From Parietaria judaica (lineage: Eukaryota > Streptophyta > Magnoliopsida > Rosales > Urticaceae), in the NCBI GenBank assembly GCA_954871525.1, contig OX940868.1, positions 17,851,056-17,915,055 on the forward strand: a stretch of 64,000 bases of DNA, read 5' to 3'. This document shows, one piece after another, positions 11,701 to 23,429 of the stretch (its first letter is position 1; each line of letters starts with the position of its first letter). Under the pieces are notes generated by a model, which was not told the DNA's origin, did no database searches, and was given only the letters and a program-made list of their open reading frames with translations. The translations under genes and the position numbers were made by a program.

Positions 11701-13742
11701 TAATCCAATCAAAGAATTTAGTTGATGGAGATAAACCCGAGAATGGATCGGAGCCCTTTCCTAATGGTCTGAGTGTTGGAATTCCACATTTCAACCAGTT
11801 TGAGAAGTCTCAGCAGCCTATGGATCTTTCCTGGATATTTCCGAGCCCAAACCCCACGGCTCCCAGAAGCACAGGGCAACGAAATAAGCACAGCTCATCG
11901 ATGGGTTATCATCTCTCTCACGGCTGGTCAGAGGGCAAGAGCGACCATGTCTACAACGGTTTTGGAAACGGACCCAAGAAGCCACGAACGCAAGTCTCGT
12001 ACTCGTTGCCGTCTGGTGGTTTTGACCCCAACACCAAGCAGAAAATCACGCCGAAAGGTGCTCCGAAACGAATCAGGAAATCTAGTACGATGAAGAAACC
12101 GTTGGATGTTTCTAGAAGCTTGCAGAAGAATTTTGAGGCATTGTCGTGTGATGTAAATATTTTAGTCACCGCCAATGATAGAGGATGGCGAGAGTCTGGG
12201 GTGAGGGTAGTTCTTGAGCTTTTTGAACGTAGTGAGTGGAGGCTCGCTGTGAAGCAATCAGGTGAAACGAAATACTCGTACAAGGCCCACCAATTTTTGC
12301 AGCCGGGGTCCACGAATCGTTTCACCCATGCGATGATGTGGAAAGGCGGGAAAGATTGGGTCTTAGAGTTCCCCGATCGGTCTCAGTGGGCTCTTTTCAA
12401 GGAGATGCACGAAGAATGCTACAACCGTAACGTTCGGGCTGCTTCCTTGAAGAACATTCCCATCCCCGGGGTTCGTGTGGTCGAAGAAAATGACGATAAC
12501 GGAACTGAGATTGCGTTTATTCGAAGCTCGTGTAAATATTTCAGACAACTCCAGTCTGATATCGAGATGGCTTTGGATCCTTTGCGCGTTCTCTATGACA
12601 TGGATAGCGACGATGAACGGTGGATTCACTCCAGCTGTTTGGAAAATCTCTCCGATGAGATGTTCGAAAAGGCGATGGACGTGTTTGAGAAGGCTGCATA
12701 TGCTCAAAAACGGGATCAGTTGACGTTGGATGAATTGGAAGAGCTTATGGTCGAAATTGGACCCATGGAAGTGATTAAAGGCGTTTACGAGCATTGGCGG
12801 GAGAAAAGGCAGAAGCTCGGAATGCCTTTGATTCGACATCTACAGGTACTTTCTCGACACAACATATTCTATCATCAGCGCTTTTCAATTTTAATTTATG
12901 TTAATAAATATCCTTGCACTTGTTGCTTGTTCTGTCTCTCGTTTTTTTTCTTCCCGTTTGTAATGATTAAGAAATTGTTCTATTCAGCCGCCTCTATGGC
13001 AACGGTACCAGCAACAACTCAGAGAGTGGGAGCTAACCATGGCGAAAACGAAACCGAGCCTTCCCAACGGATACCTGGCAGAGAAGCCGCCCATGTTTGC
13101 GTTTTGTATGAAACCACGGGGCTTGGAAGTTCCCAACAAGGGCTCAAAGCAAAGGTCCCATCGGAAAATCTCAGTTTCTGCTCATCACAATATGTATCAT
13201 GACGGTTTTCATGCTTACGGTAATTTTTTTCTGAAAATTGTTTCCGCTGGTTTTTACATAAAATCATGTTCGAGAAGCCTCCTCTTGAAAACCTTCAAAT
13301 TCCTCTTCCAGGGAGAAGATTCAACAATTACTCGTACAGTGACGAAAGATATGTATATTCCGGCCACAACTACGACTCGTACGACGATTCCCCAGTGTCT
13401 CAGGCTACTCCTAGGGATCATCGATACCACAAATTCCGCAGGAGCAAGTCGCGGAACGATTCGCGGCGGGTGTCCGGTGACCGTAATGGGCATCGAAGGC
13501 GGAATCTGAGCTCCTCCGAGCAGCAGCACCTCATCGAGCGGCAGTTCGAGGGCGCTGATCTCGACGAGTTCCGAATGCGCAGTGCCTCCAGTGCCGCCCA
13601 CCGCGCCCACACGACAGCCCGTGCCAAGAGGGAGCGGGCCCAGAGGCTGATGTGCCGAGCAGATTTGGCAGTCCACAAGGCTGTAGCCGCCATCATGGCT
13701 GCCGAGGCCTCCAAAGGCGGCGTTGCCGAGGACTCTGATTAA
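8711..13742 (+). CDS. EPCR1: Enhancer-of-Polycomb-like chromatin protein (EPCR1 type, At4g32620-like)
   Basis: Coding is join(8711..11089, 11319..12845, 12988..13219, 13312..13742), 1,522 residues. All junctions are GT-AG and the frame is kept (phases 0, 0, 1). The start is the ATG at 8711; the TTG three bases upstream is not a likely start, and an in-frame stop sits at 8663. In Arabidopsis, EPCR1/2 belong to the PEAT complex (PWWP-EPCR-ARID-TRB), which links histone acetylation and deubiquitination to heterochromatin silencing. Seen here: a basic, low-complexity N-terminus with Lys runs, a Tudor-like module at about residues 388-433 (FWPLDQIWYYGLVNDYD..HHVKYDDRDEEWI), a conserved hydrophobic block near 600-790, and an Enhancer-of-Polycomb domain near 1190-1330 containing LYDMDSDDERWI and PPLWQRYQQQLREWE. 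The tail is Ala- and Arg-rich. Length agrees with the roughly 1,540 residues I recall for At4g32620. No lesion seen. Confidence 0.9.
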
Positions 13743-14893
13743 ACATGCTAAAATATTCAAAAGAAATGAAAAAAAGGAAATCCGATTCGGCGTCGTTTTT
13801 TTGCTAGAATGAAATCCGATTTTTTACTTTTTCGGTTTAGAAGAAAGAAAAAAGAAAAAGAAAAAGAAAATGAAGAAAAAGTGGTTCCGATGAGTTGGGA
13901 TTTTGGCTTCCCCGTCTCTTTTGTACAGAATTTTTTTTACCATTTTGCCCTTCATCCCCTCTTAACTTATATTTCAAGTGTATGATATAAAAGTAGTTGC
14001 AGAAATAATACACCGCCACTTGAATATCTCAATTTACTTTATTTGTTATATATCTTTATCATTAATCATGGGCAAAATGCTTAGATCAATTTTCTTTGAT
14101 CATCCTACTCTGGGTTGGCCCGTTTCTTGCTTATAAAAAACTTGGTATCCGGATTTCGGGGTCTTGGTATAAACTTGAATCCAGATTCTGGGTTTTTACT
14201 GGAATGGGAATTTCGGTTTCGATTTCGTATTAAACTTTTTTTCCTATTGTTACAATATATTTTGTTGCAGCGGCTGTTCACACTTGCACTTTACAATGCA
14301 AGGTTGTTGAACTTTGACCTTACAGTAGAAACATAGTATATTAATTTTTAATCAGTGATGTGGATAACTAAAATAAACAAATAATACTTTTATTTAGACT
14401 CATTTTTGCAGAAATGACGTACAATTAACATAGATTATAATGTCAATCAAAGATACGAGATAATCGTGAAAAAAACGACAAACAACGTATGATAAACAAG
14501 AATGGTGAATATGCTATTGAAGTGGTTAAACGAAGTATTTCGATACATCAAAAAACACCTCTCTTCATCGGACCCGCCCAACGGAGGCTATAGTCTCCCC
14601 CGCCCACGGGCCCACATTCGGCCATTTTCTCTCTTAGTTTAGTCGAAAACCACACAACCTTCTCTCTTTTAGTCCTTCCTCTCTCTCCCGGACAATTGAA
14701 TGCTGGAATTTTTGTTCAAATCGGACATATAATATATGATACTAGTGGGCATTATGTAGTCCCACGTTGATTAAACAAAAATGATCATTTCAAGTGTTTA
14801 AAGGAAATGACTTGCATTGTTGAACTTGCTAGTTCAAACAAGTGTTGAGACGAGAGTGTGCCACTTATGAAGAGTCCGGCCCTTACTTTCAAG
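13743..14893. other. Intergenic region downstream of the EPCR1-like gene
   Basis: This contains the 3' UTR of the EPCR1-like gene, with a purine-rich tract at 13840-13885, followed by AT-rich DNA. A more GC-rich patch at 14570-14700 (CCCGCCCACGGGCCCACATTC) does not encode anything I recognise. Confidence 0.5.
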
Positions 14894-15168
14894 CAGTGGC
14901 GTAGCCAGACTTTCATTTTCGGCGAAACAAAAAGTATATTTCGATTTTTTTTTTCTGATACGTAAACAAACAAAAATTATAAACAGCTATATTAAAGCGA
15001 CTACTAAGCATATAAATAGACAATATTACTTTGCGAAGGATAATATAATTTATTTATCGAGTCAACAAAATAAACAGAACGAGAAGAGTCGAATCAAATC
15101 TTGAATAATATTGTTTAAAATGAGCGTATGCACATGCACTTACTGATGCACATGTAGCTCCATCACTG
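14894..15168. mobile_element. Possible hAT-type MITE
   Basis: The left end CAGTGGCGTAGCCAG is a form often seen at plant hAT termini. The right end, read on the minus strand, is CAGTGATGGAGCTAC, matching at about 10 of 15 positions. The flanking 8-mers (CTTTCAAG and TTTCCAAA) agree at only about 5 of 8, so a target-site duplication is not convincing. No transposase is encoded in the 275 bp. Confidence 0.35.
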
Positions 15169-16537
15169 TTTCCAAAGAGTATTCCACTTGGCACCTTCTT
15201 ATTGTAGCACTGGCGATGCACCAGCCAGATCGGATCGTAGTTGTACATCCACTACGAGTGCAAACCAACACGTCCTAAATGTGAACTCGAGTGGCGTACA
15301 CGTACACACGCCAACGTGACGATGGCGACGCATGGAAGATGCGACAAGTCCTTGGCGTGGCGTACTGTATGTTGACTAATGCGTGGTGGCAAGTGGAAGG
15401 TGAGCATAGAGGCAACGGGGAAGCAATGTCATTAGAATAATGATTATTAATTGTTTAAAAATTATATATTAATTAATAATATATTTTATTTATTATTTTG
15501 TTTTATAAGATATTAAAAATGTTAACTAAAAATATACGTAAACTTTTAAAATCAAGTCTCTCTATACATATTTATAAATTGAATTATATTTAAAATTGTT
15601 TAAATATTAATTTCTAATAAAAACTGATAATGTAGGAAGAAAAAAGTTGCTAAATGTAGGAAAACCAAATACTTCTGCCGTAATGAATTAAAATGCTTAA
15701 AGCAGAGAGAAATTCTGCGTTTTTAAAATTTCAATTTCTAAAAAATTATATGTCACGTCATGAACGCGACGCGAGCTAAAGCTACGTGTTCGCGTTGAAT
15801 GCGTTAACGAACTTTGGCGTTCACGTCACGATTGTGAATTTCACATCCACGTCCTAACGCATCTCGCGTCCTCACTTTTGGAGGACGTGGGCCAACCTGA
15901 CGGATTGAGACCAAAAACATATGAGGGTTAGTAAGGTATCTTTTTGGCACACTCAAGTCACTTAGAATCTATGTTGCCTAGACAACTCTAGCTCAAAATT
16001 TTAATGTCTTATGTGCGTCTTTATGCGTGATTCAAGCCGTAACCAAGCCATAACATTTTCAATCATTAAAAAAATTCTAACATTGAATTTGTATTAAAAA
16101 AAATAGCACTCAGAATATGTCTAATGTCCATGAGAATGAATTTTTAAAATTAGATTATTGATTAAAAAGCTGAAAAACCATAGTAAAATAGGTCTTGCAG
16201 TAAGAAAATCTTCCCAAAGACTATAAAATTTCCCTTAGTCAGTTACCGAAATACCATCAATCTGCAACTATAATTAACAAGTTTGACTACAAACACAAGC
16301 TAATAAGAAATAAATTTTTTTTGCAAATTATAGTCATCAAATACCAAAATAAAAATGCATAAGAAACAATTAAATAGCATAAACATTATAAAAAAAAAAG
16401 ACAAAATATAAAAGAATGAATTTAGAAAGAAACTATGACAACTCGACAAAAAAATCATATTGAATTCGGTTTATTAATTTTCTTTGAATTTTGTAATTAA
16501 CTTTATTTTGCCACTATTACAGTTGAAATTAACATAA
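15169..16537. other. Intergenic DNA with two GC-rich patches
   Basis: Two patches rich in ACGTG and GCGTC motifs (about 15283-15415 and 15755-15900) flank an AT-rich core. They look like degraded arms of a DNA transposon, but I could not pair them convincingly or find termini. The rest, 15900-16537, shows no gene. Confidence 0.35.
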
Positions 16538-18076
16538 TTAAAAATTCGCAAAATGCCCAAAATACACTCAAGGTTTTAGAGAAAATACCCATAGTTTCAA
16601 TTAATTTATTTATGCCCATTTTTAATAAATTTTGGACCATTATAACTTTAATTTTAATTATATATTAAATATTAATTTTTGTTTTAATTATCAATAATAT
16701 AATTTAAAAATTTTAATTTCCTATAATTAAGCTTGACAAAATCTCCTATTAAGTAGGATTTAATTTAAAAGATTTTATTACACCTCATTGATTCCTCTTT
16801 TATCTTCTGTCCTCCACTTTCCCTCACTTTCTCCCGTCATCGCTCTCTCTCCATGTTCATGTGACACACCATAGATGCAGTGAACCCTAAACAAAATTTA
16901 TGAGTTGCAGTGAACCCTAAAGAAAAGTTATGAGGTTCGTCTACGTCCTTTTGGCATGTGTTGACATTTGATTCATTAAAGCACAAGAGCGTGGCACCTC
17001 TCCGTCGCGTATCTCCGTCTCGTTGTCGCGTCGCTTCTCCATCACCTATCCATCGCTTCTCCGTCGTCTCTCCGTCACGCCGTCGCGTTGCCTCTCCGTT
17101 GCCGTATTCCGTTGAGAAGGTTTTCCGTCGCTGTCTTCTGTCACGCCGTCTCCTTCTTCTGTCGCGCCGTGGCATCACCTATATGTCGCGTCGCCTCTCC
17201 GTTACCACATCGTCGGCGAGGTCGACCCTTTCTCCAACGACAAGTAAACCTGTTCGCCCTTGCCGGAAAAACCATACTCGAGATCGTCGCGAACCGGTTC
17301 CTCGTGCATGTCGTCGATGATGAATGTACGTGAATAAAATTTTGTAAATATATTTACAGTTTGATATTGGTATATACATATACCAAATTCAGGTTGATAT
17401 CTACGATTTGCATAAACAATCCCCGTTTTAAGTATTGGTATATGCATATACAATTTCGGTAATTAAATTCACAGTTTGATTCGTCAATTTTTATTGTAAA
17501 CAGTTTTACACGTTTTTTGTAAATTATTTTACACAATTTTGGAGTGGTAAATGGTATGTAAATGGTTTGACATGGTTTTTGTAAATAATTTTACAGTTTT
17601 ATTCGTCAAATTTTGTAATTTCATTTGCAGTCTCACATCATTTACAATTTAATTTCATTTTGTAAGTTCATGTACAGTTTGACATCATTTACAGTTTGAA
17701 ATGATTTCGTAAATTTTGTAATTTTTTGTAATTTTATTTACAGTTCCAATCGTATATACAGATGCATTTTTTTTTGTAATTTTACATATAGTTTCAAATT
17801 ATGAATAATGTTTGTTAGGCATTTCTCATATACAGTTTCAAATAAAATATTTTATTATTAGGGACCAAAAATTCAAAAATCAGATTTTGTTTTAATCTTT
17901 AAAATATGAAATAGGAAGGATTTAATGTTTATTTATTTTGTTTGCTACATTTAAGAAAAATATATATTTTTATTTTAATTAAAAAAACTAATTAAGAATT
18001 TGAATTAAAAAGTGGAAGGGCATAGTAGTCCACATTTCAACCTTGAGTCATAAATGGGCATTTGCCTCATTTACCC
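16538..18076. mobile_element. Mutator-like element, non-autonomous, 1.5 kb
   Basis: The ends are inverted repeats: the left arm contains GCAAAATGCCC followed by ACTCAAGGTT, and the minus strand of the right arm contains GCAAATGCCC followed by ACTCAAGGTT. Nine-base flanks TTAACATAA (16529-16537) and TTAAAATAA (18077-18085) match at 8 of 9, as expected for Mutator-type insertion. No transposase is present. The interior holds a 29-bp-type direct duplication (16877-16935, around GCAGTGAACCCTAAA), a GC-rich pyrimidine-skewed block (16985-17330), and an AT-rich block of degenerate TTTACAGTTTGA-like repeats (17340-17840). Exact ends could shift by a few bases. Confidence 0.6.
16985..17333 (+). other. 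GC-rich segment inside the Mutator-like element, possible captured gene fragment
   Basis: The segment starts with repeated variants of CGTCGCGTCGCTTCTCCGT and ends with a stretch whose plus-strand translation reads LFALAGKTILEIVANRFLV, followed by a plausible splice donor (GAT|GTACGTGAAT region near 17327). Base composition differs sharply from the surrounding AT-rich element, as in Pack-MULEs that have picked up exon pieces. The minus strand is also open over 17202-17310. I do not recognise the source protein. Confidence 0.3.
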
Positions 18077-18861
18077 TTAAAATAATTTGTAAATTCCTCC
18101 CAACATAATTTCCTGGATCCGCGACCTACGACAATGTGGCAAGTGGCGGTTAGGCTTGGAAATCAAGGAAAATAAAGGAAAGACATCTTGAATCATCAAA
18201 CCCTCAGAAATCCCATTGGTCTAATCCCACTTTTAAGCTTTCAGCTCCTTGAAATTTCTCAATATCATTGTCTCCAAACCCTAACACACCTTCTCTTTTT
18301 AAGGGTTTCATGAGCCACATTATAATCAAAGCAATTATCATCTGTATTGCTTGTACTATTCATTGAGTATCTATAGTCTTTGTTATCATGTTGGTAATTA
18401 TGAGAAGTAATACAACTCCCATTGCTTCTTCCTTTTATATTTGCTAAATTTCAATCACCCGTACAATCGTCAAACTGTCCCGTTTTGAAATCCTTGGCTA
18501 CGAAATTCCGATAATTACAGTTAAGCCCTAATCTAAAAGATCCCATACGGACATTATTTCCGACTTGACCGAGGCATGTAGGCATATTTGTTAGGTTCCA
18601 AAATACGATGACCACCACTTAGCAATAAATACACCTCCCTTTTTGCACTAGAAAGTGCAATGACGTTGCACACTCTGATTTAGTATATAAAAAGTATATA
18701 TATTTATTTGATGATGCAGCCACCAAACAAAGAAAGAGAAGGCAAATGAGAAAAATAGAGATGAAAAATACAACGCTAAGTGGGGGTTTATATAGCCGAA
18801 GAACCCACTACAAAGTTACAAAATTACCCTTAGCAACTTGGGAATCAAGTTGCTGAATGAG
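18077..18861. other. Intergenic region, no gene seen
   Basis: Moderately AT-rich DNA between the Mutator-like element and the 3' end of the MYB pseudogene. No open frame of note and no transposon ends recognised. Confidence 0.5.
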
Positions 18862-20579
18862 TCAGCAATTAAAACTTGGAGAGCAAGTATATATAACTAC
18901 GTCATTGCTTACGATAACAATATTTACGTGGAACGAGAGATCGCTACGACTATCTGCATGGCCCATGCAATCATATTTTACATGGTTGTTTTCATGTATT
19001 GAGTGATTAGTGTTATGGAAAGGGTCAAACTCGTAGATTCCGCTGTTACCAGCCGGCATGCAAACAGAGGTCGACTAGCAGGATGAATCCACGTTGCCAA
19101 TCATCATGTTTTTAGGGTTCTTCGATAATATGATCGTTAACCCTGTCATGTAATCGAACTGACAATTGTGATCAGGATGGTCCAACGCTTGATCCGCCGT
19201 TGAATTGCTGTCACTTCGCGAGGAATACGATGTCGAGCTAGGCTGATGTCGAGGCTGTATTGTTTAGTTTCAGTCTTTTTTTCAATGTGGAGTTCCAGAA
19301 ATTCTTGATTTCGTTGTCGGTTCTCCCCGGAAGACGGGCCGCAATCAGTGACCACCTGATCAATTTCAGCAATGCTACCGTTTAGTATACAGGCCATCAA
19401 TGCTATAAAATAATTTGCTTGCATTATGTATAAAATAGTAAAATATACTAAGACTATAGTCATATATTTTTAAGAACACAGACTCTAATCAATGAGTACT
19501 AACATTAAGAAAATGGTTTGATCCAAGTTTAAGTACAATTGTAACAAATGATTTTTAGGATAAACAATCATTATATGCTAATTTTATTTAAATTTTTTTT
19601 TTGCTCTAATATCAATTCATTCTAACTCGAATAAAAATACGACCGAAATTCCGGTGATCAATTAATGACTATAATGACGTTAATTTTTCATTTCTTTTTC
19701 TTTGACTTACACCGCCAAGAGTAAGGCATCTTGGTATATCGTGCATGGGATATACATGTGCAATTATTTTTTGTTTTATTATCGTACATTTGATTGCTTG
19801 AGATGGAAAACAAAATATGCGTGCATGAAAGGAGTCAGAGTAGCAGGCTCGCGCCTATAGTACAAAAATAATTTTATAATTAGCGGGGCCTAAAACTCAC
19901 TTAAAAGGCCAATTATGTCCCAAGATATGTATACGTTGAGTGGTTTAACTATATTGTCTATCAAATATATAATCGATAAATTTGATCAGTACTTGTGCCT
20001 TTACAAACAATATTACATGTTATATTAGAATGAGTAATTATTTATTATTAAACAATATTATACGTATTATATTTGAATGAGTAATTATTTATCATCGAAA
20101 TTTAATTTTGCAATTTGAATAGGGGTTATCCAAAATTGTCCTTTGCCTCGGGCCCCAAAAATCTCAAGAACGGCCCTGGTTATATATTAAGTATACGGAG
20201 TTTCGTATAGTACGCAAATGACGGGATGCAAAAAAACATGCGTATGTATCAACTTCGGTAGTTACGTGTTTCCAAGTCGAGAATGCAAATGGACAATGAG
20301 GCTGTCCTCTTGGGGCGTAAATGGGCCTCGCTTAAGGCCGGGCCTCAAGTAGTTGATCCAACGAAGACGGCAAGTTTTGCCACATCGTAGGAGACCCGCA
20401 TTTCTCGCAATGTCGCTCCAACAGCCTTGCCCGTTGCTGAGCATGTAGCGTATCAGCTTCTCGTCTTCCTCTGGCGACCACATCCCTTTTCGGAGCTTGC
20501 TCTTCTTGCCATTAGTGCTGTTGTAAGCAGCACCCGTTGTGGCATTGTTCACTATGAGTAAATCACTAGGCTTACTCAT
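18862..20579 (-). pseudogene. R2R3-MYB transcription factor pseudogene, MYB46/MYB83 type
   Basis: Exon 1 (complement 20266..20579) encodes 104 residues with a near-complete R2 repeat ([29 protein letters not shown]) and the start of R3. A 910-bp intron follows; exon 2 begins at 19355 and continues [32 protein letters not shown]. The one-exon R2 and the intron after LGN match the secondary-wall master regulators MYB46/MYB83. The frame then stops at TAG 19238-19240, giving only 143 residues. A serine-rich C-terminal reading (STSYSSRSDSNS..MTG..NMMIGNVDSSC) resumes in another frame, is cut by TAG near 19077, and continues as STSVCMPAGNSGIYEFDPFHN to a TGA near 18862. Conserved positions are altered too (LGNT for LGNR, LRCGKT for QRCGKS, LRPG for LRPD). 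I infer a recent pseudogene; a truncated DNA-binding-only protein is the alternative. Confidence 0.82.
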
Positions 20580-20714
20580 TTATTACTTCATGTGATTTGG
20601 ATTTCGTTTTGAGAACAAGAAAGGTGTTATATATATAAGTGAAAGGTGTTACTCATTTGTTGTGAATTAATTGGTTTGAAATTTATGAATAGAAAGAGAG
20701 TGAGAATGAGAGTG

Positions 20715-20769
<55 letters not shown>
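20715..20769. repeat. (TA)n microsatellite
   Basis: An essentially uninterrupted TA repeat of about 55 bp, about 140 bp upstream of the MYB pseudogene start. It is the longest dinucleotide run in the window. Confidence 0.95.
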
Positions 20770-20772
<3 letters not shown>

Positions 20773-22100
20773 TCACCACAAATATGGAATTACACCAAGT
20801 ATTATTCATCAAAATAATAAAACTGTGCTAATTACAAAATTCGGAGCTACAAAACCACGGACGTTTGTACGACGGTTTTATCGAGTTATATTGCTATCTG
20901 TTGTAGGAATAAATGCTAACAATTCTTAATTTGTTTCTCATTGCGTATGTTGTGTGTGAGAAAGAGAGAACGCTCGATATTTGTTTGGAAGTTGTTTCCA
21001 AAACGATTTTGCATTTTCTCAAAAGATACCCAAGGAATATTCCTCTCAAAATATGATTGGTTATCTTTTTAGTAAAATATTTTATGAAGTCATTTTTTCA
21101 TTTTGGTTTTTTTACACTAGACAATGAAAACAACTTTTACACGTTTTCATTTTGGTTACCATGCCTATTCACTCCCCCATTTATTATAAAATTAGTTTTT
21201 TTGTTGTTATTAAAATCAGTTTTAATTAATATGGTATAATTTTTCTTACTTATTTGTATATATTTAATTAGTTTCAATTAAAAAAATTATTTTTTTGTTA
21301 AAATCATTTTTAGCAAAATATTAACCAAACAGTGTTTTCTTTTTTCTTTTCAAAAACGGGGCAACAAAATATTAATCAATGACATTTTCAAAACATTTTC
21401 ATAAAGTGATTTTAAAAAATAAAAAATGCAAACCCAAAATGAAAATACAAAACGCTTCCAAACGCTACTTTGGACTTCGTTTTTTAGTTTGCTCAATGAA
21501 GATTTGGATTATGAGCTAGAGAAAAGAAAAGTTCACAATGCATGATCAGTGACAGATAAGAAAACTTAGAGAATGTCTTAGCATTTGTTTTTTTGAAGAT
21601 ATATATAAAGTAGTTTTAAGATAGTAAATGAAATTAGGGAAAGGTCTAATGATTTGTTAATGCTCAAGAGGTCGTGATAATGGACTAAGTCACACTTCTT
21701 AGTGAACAACCTCTCCTAGAGTTTCAGTTAGGCCATTCTAGATGCAAGGAAAAAGCCGATTATTTTCGCGGGGAGATAATGCTTTTGTTGATGGAGATTT
21801 TCAAAGAACACGAAGTGTTACAAAAATCGGCACAGTCGGTAAAAAAGAGGATCCTCTAATTCTACTTTGACCTCCGAAGTTGCGTTTAGGGTGAGTTTGC
21901 AAGTGTAGAGTAGCGATTCCATTAAAATGTGATTCCGTGTAGCCATGCTTTATATGAAATTTCACATTCTAATAATTTCAACGTAACGCACGACAGTTAG
22001 GTGGCTTACAAGAAAAATACATTTTTCTTTTCTTTTCCGCAGCTTCACCGAACAAGTGGGCAAGTGGCTAAACCCGGGCCAGAATCCCGTAGTTCCACTC
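20770..22100. other. Intergenic region, no gene seen
   Basis: AT-rich DNA upstream of the MYB pseudogene with several T-runs. No coding region or transposon termini recognised. Confidence 0.5.
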
Positions 22101-22587
22101 AAGGTTCAACTTACCGAATTTGCCGATAAATCGCTTGCCGTTATCGACGGATTAATCGATAACTTATCGGGGTATCGACGGAAAACTAATAATACTGTAA
22201 CTTACCGGTTACCGATCTTTTCGATGATTATCGACGGATTATCGACACTTATCGAAGATTATCGATGAAAAATCACTAAAATATTTTTAAGAATATATTT
22301 ACTAAGTTTATAATGTTGATAAAACATTAAAAATGCAAAAAAATAAAATCCTTTCATACTCAAACATAGGTAAATAAAATTTAGTTTCACTCTCACATAT
22401 GTAAATAAAATCATCGAATAGTGTAAAATTTCTTGAAAAATACCATATTTTTTTTTATTTTTCAAGATGTTTGCTGATTTTGGACAAAAATCATGGAAAG
22501 GTACTGACATTGCCATCTAACCGATAACTACCGGTAAGACGGATAATCGAAGATTATCGAAGATAATCGTAGAAAAGTCGAACCTTA
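22101..22587. mobile_element. ATCGAT-rich MITE, copy A
   Basis: Left end AAGGTTCAACTT; right end read on the minus strand AAGGTTCGACTT, a terminal inverted repeat with one mismatch. The flanks share TTCCACT (about 22093-22099 and 22589-22595). The ends carry clusters of ATTATCGA and TTATCGG motifs, the middle is AT-rich. A second copy in the same orientation lies at 45624-46065. There is no coding capacity. Superfamily is uncertain (hAT or Mutator). Confidence 0.65.
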
Positions 22588-23429
22588 TTTCCACTAGCTG
22601 AGACTGTGATGAAGAACCACCACCGTCAATAACGAATATTGCCTATAGAAAAGGACAGAAACTAACCTTTTATCTTTTTCTTCGAACTACAGATTATTAT
22701 GTGCCTTGTTATGGCCCTTATTTTGGGATGTGATAGTTGGGCATCGAGCAATATATTATGGCCATATTGAAAGCTATGGGAATGTTGCTGTATTTTATAA
22801 CCAAATAATTGTGTGCATAATTCATCAAATGATTAATGAAAAAGTGAATAAGTTTCCATATTAGTATACAAGTTTGTTTTTTGTTCTTACCATTTTCATC
22901 GAACAGAAACGAAGAGATAGATATCAGCATTTTTTATTATTAAAGAAAGTAAAAAATAGTTAAAGTAAATAGCGGCATAAATATTCTTAAATTATTTGAA
23001 GATAGAGATATACTCTCAATTATCAGAAATTAAAAGTAGTGACAAGGATGTGTTAAAAAGTAAAATTCGGTTGGTTTCTTTTTTATGCCGTCACTGCCCT
23101 AACGCTTATAAATGACATGTTTGGCACTCTAATGATGCCACGTCATTACCTCGTTTAAGCCCAATTTCCATGTTAGGACAAGGTGTAGCAGCATCTAAGC
23201 CCACGTTTATTTGGTACATTTTGAGGCATTTGCTGCATTTTTAGAACATTACCATATAACATTAGCTAAACATGTGCGGAAATAGTGGAACACGATGCGA
23301 AAACAAGGAGGGTTAAAACATGGTAATGACGTGTTGTCATCAAAGCGTCAAAACATGTCATTTAACATTTGAGCAGTGAGAGCATAAAAAATCCAATACC
23401 AATGGAGTTTCACTTATTTTTTTGGAAAT
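22588..23429. other. Intergenic region, no gene seen
   Basis: AT-rich flanking DNA without a coding region. Part of 23040-23380 may be degraded repeat, but no ends were recognised. Confidence 0.45.

Noticed and set aside
12846..12987. Continuation of the EPCR1-like open frame past 12845
   Set aside because: The frame runs through a GT-AG intron; the EPL domain resumes correctly (PPLWQRYQQQ) only after splicing to 12988.
16837..17178. Arg-rich minus-strand frame (RRRDRRQRR type)
   Set aside because: Its composition follows from degenerate CGTCGCGTCTCCGT repeats; no family resemblance.
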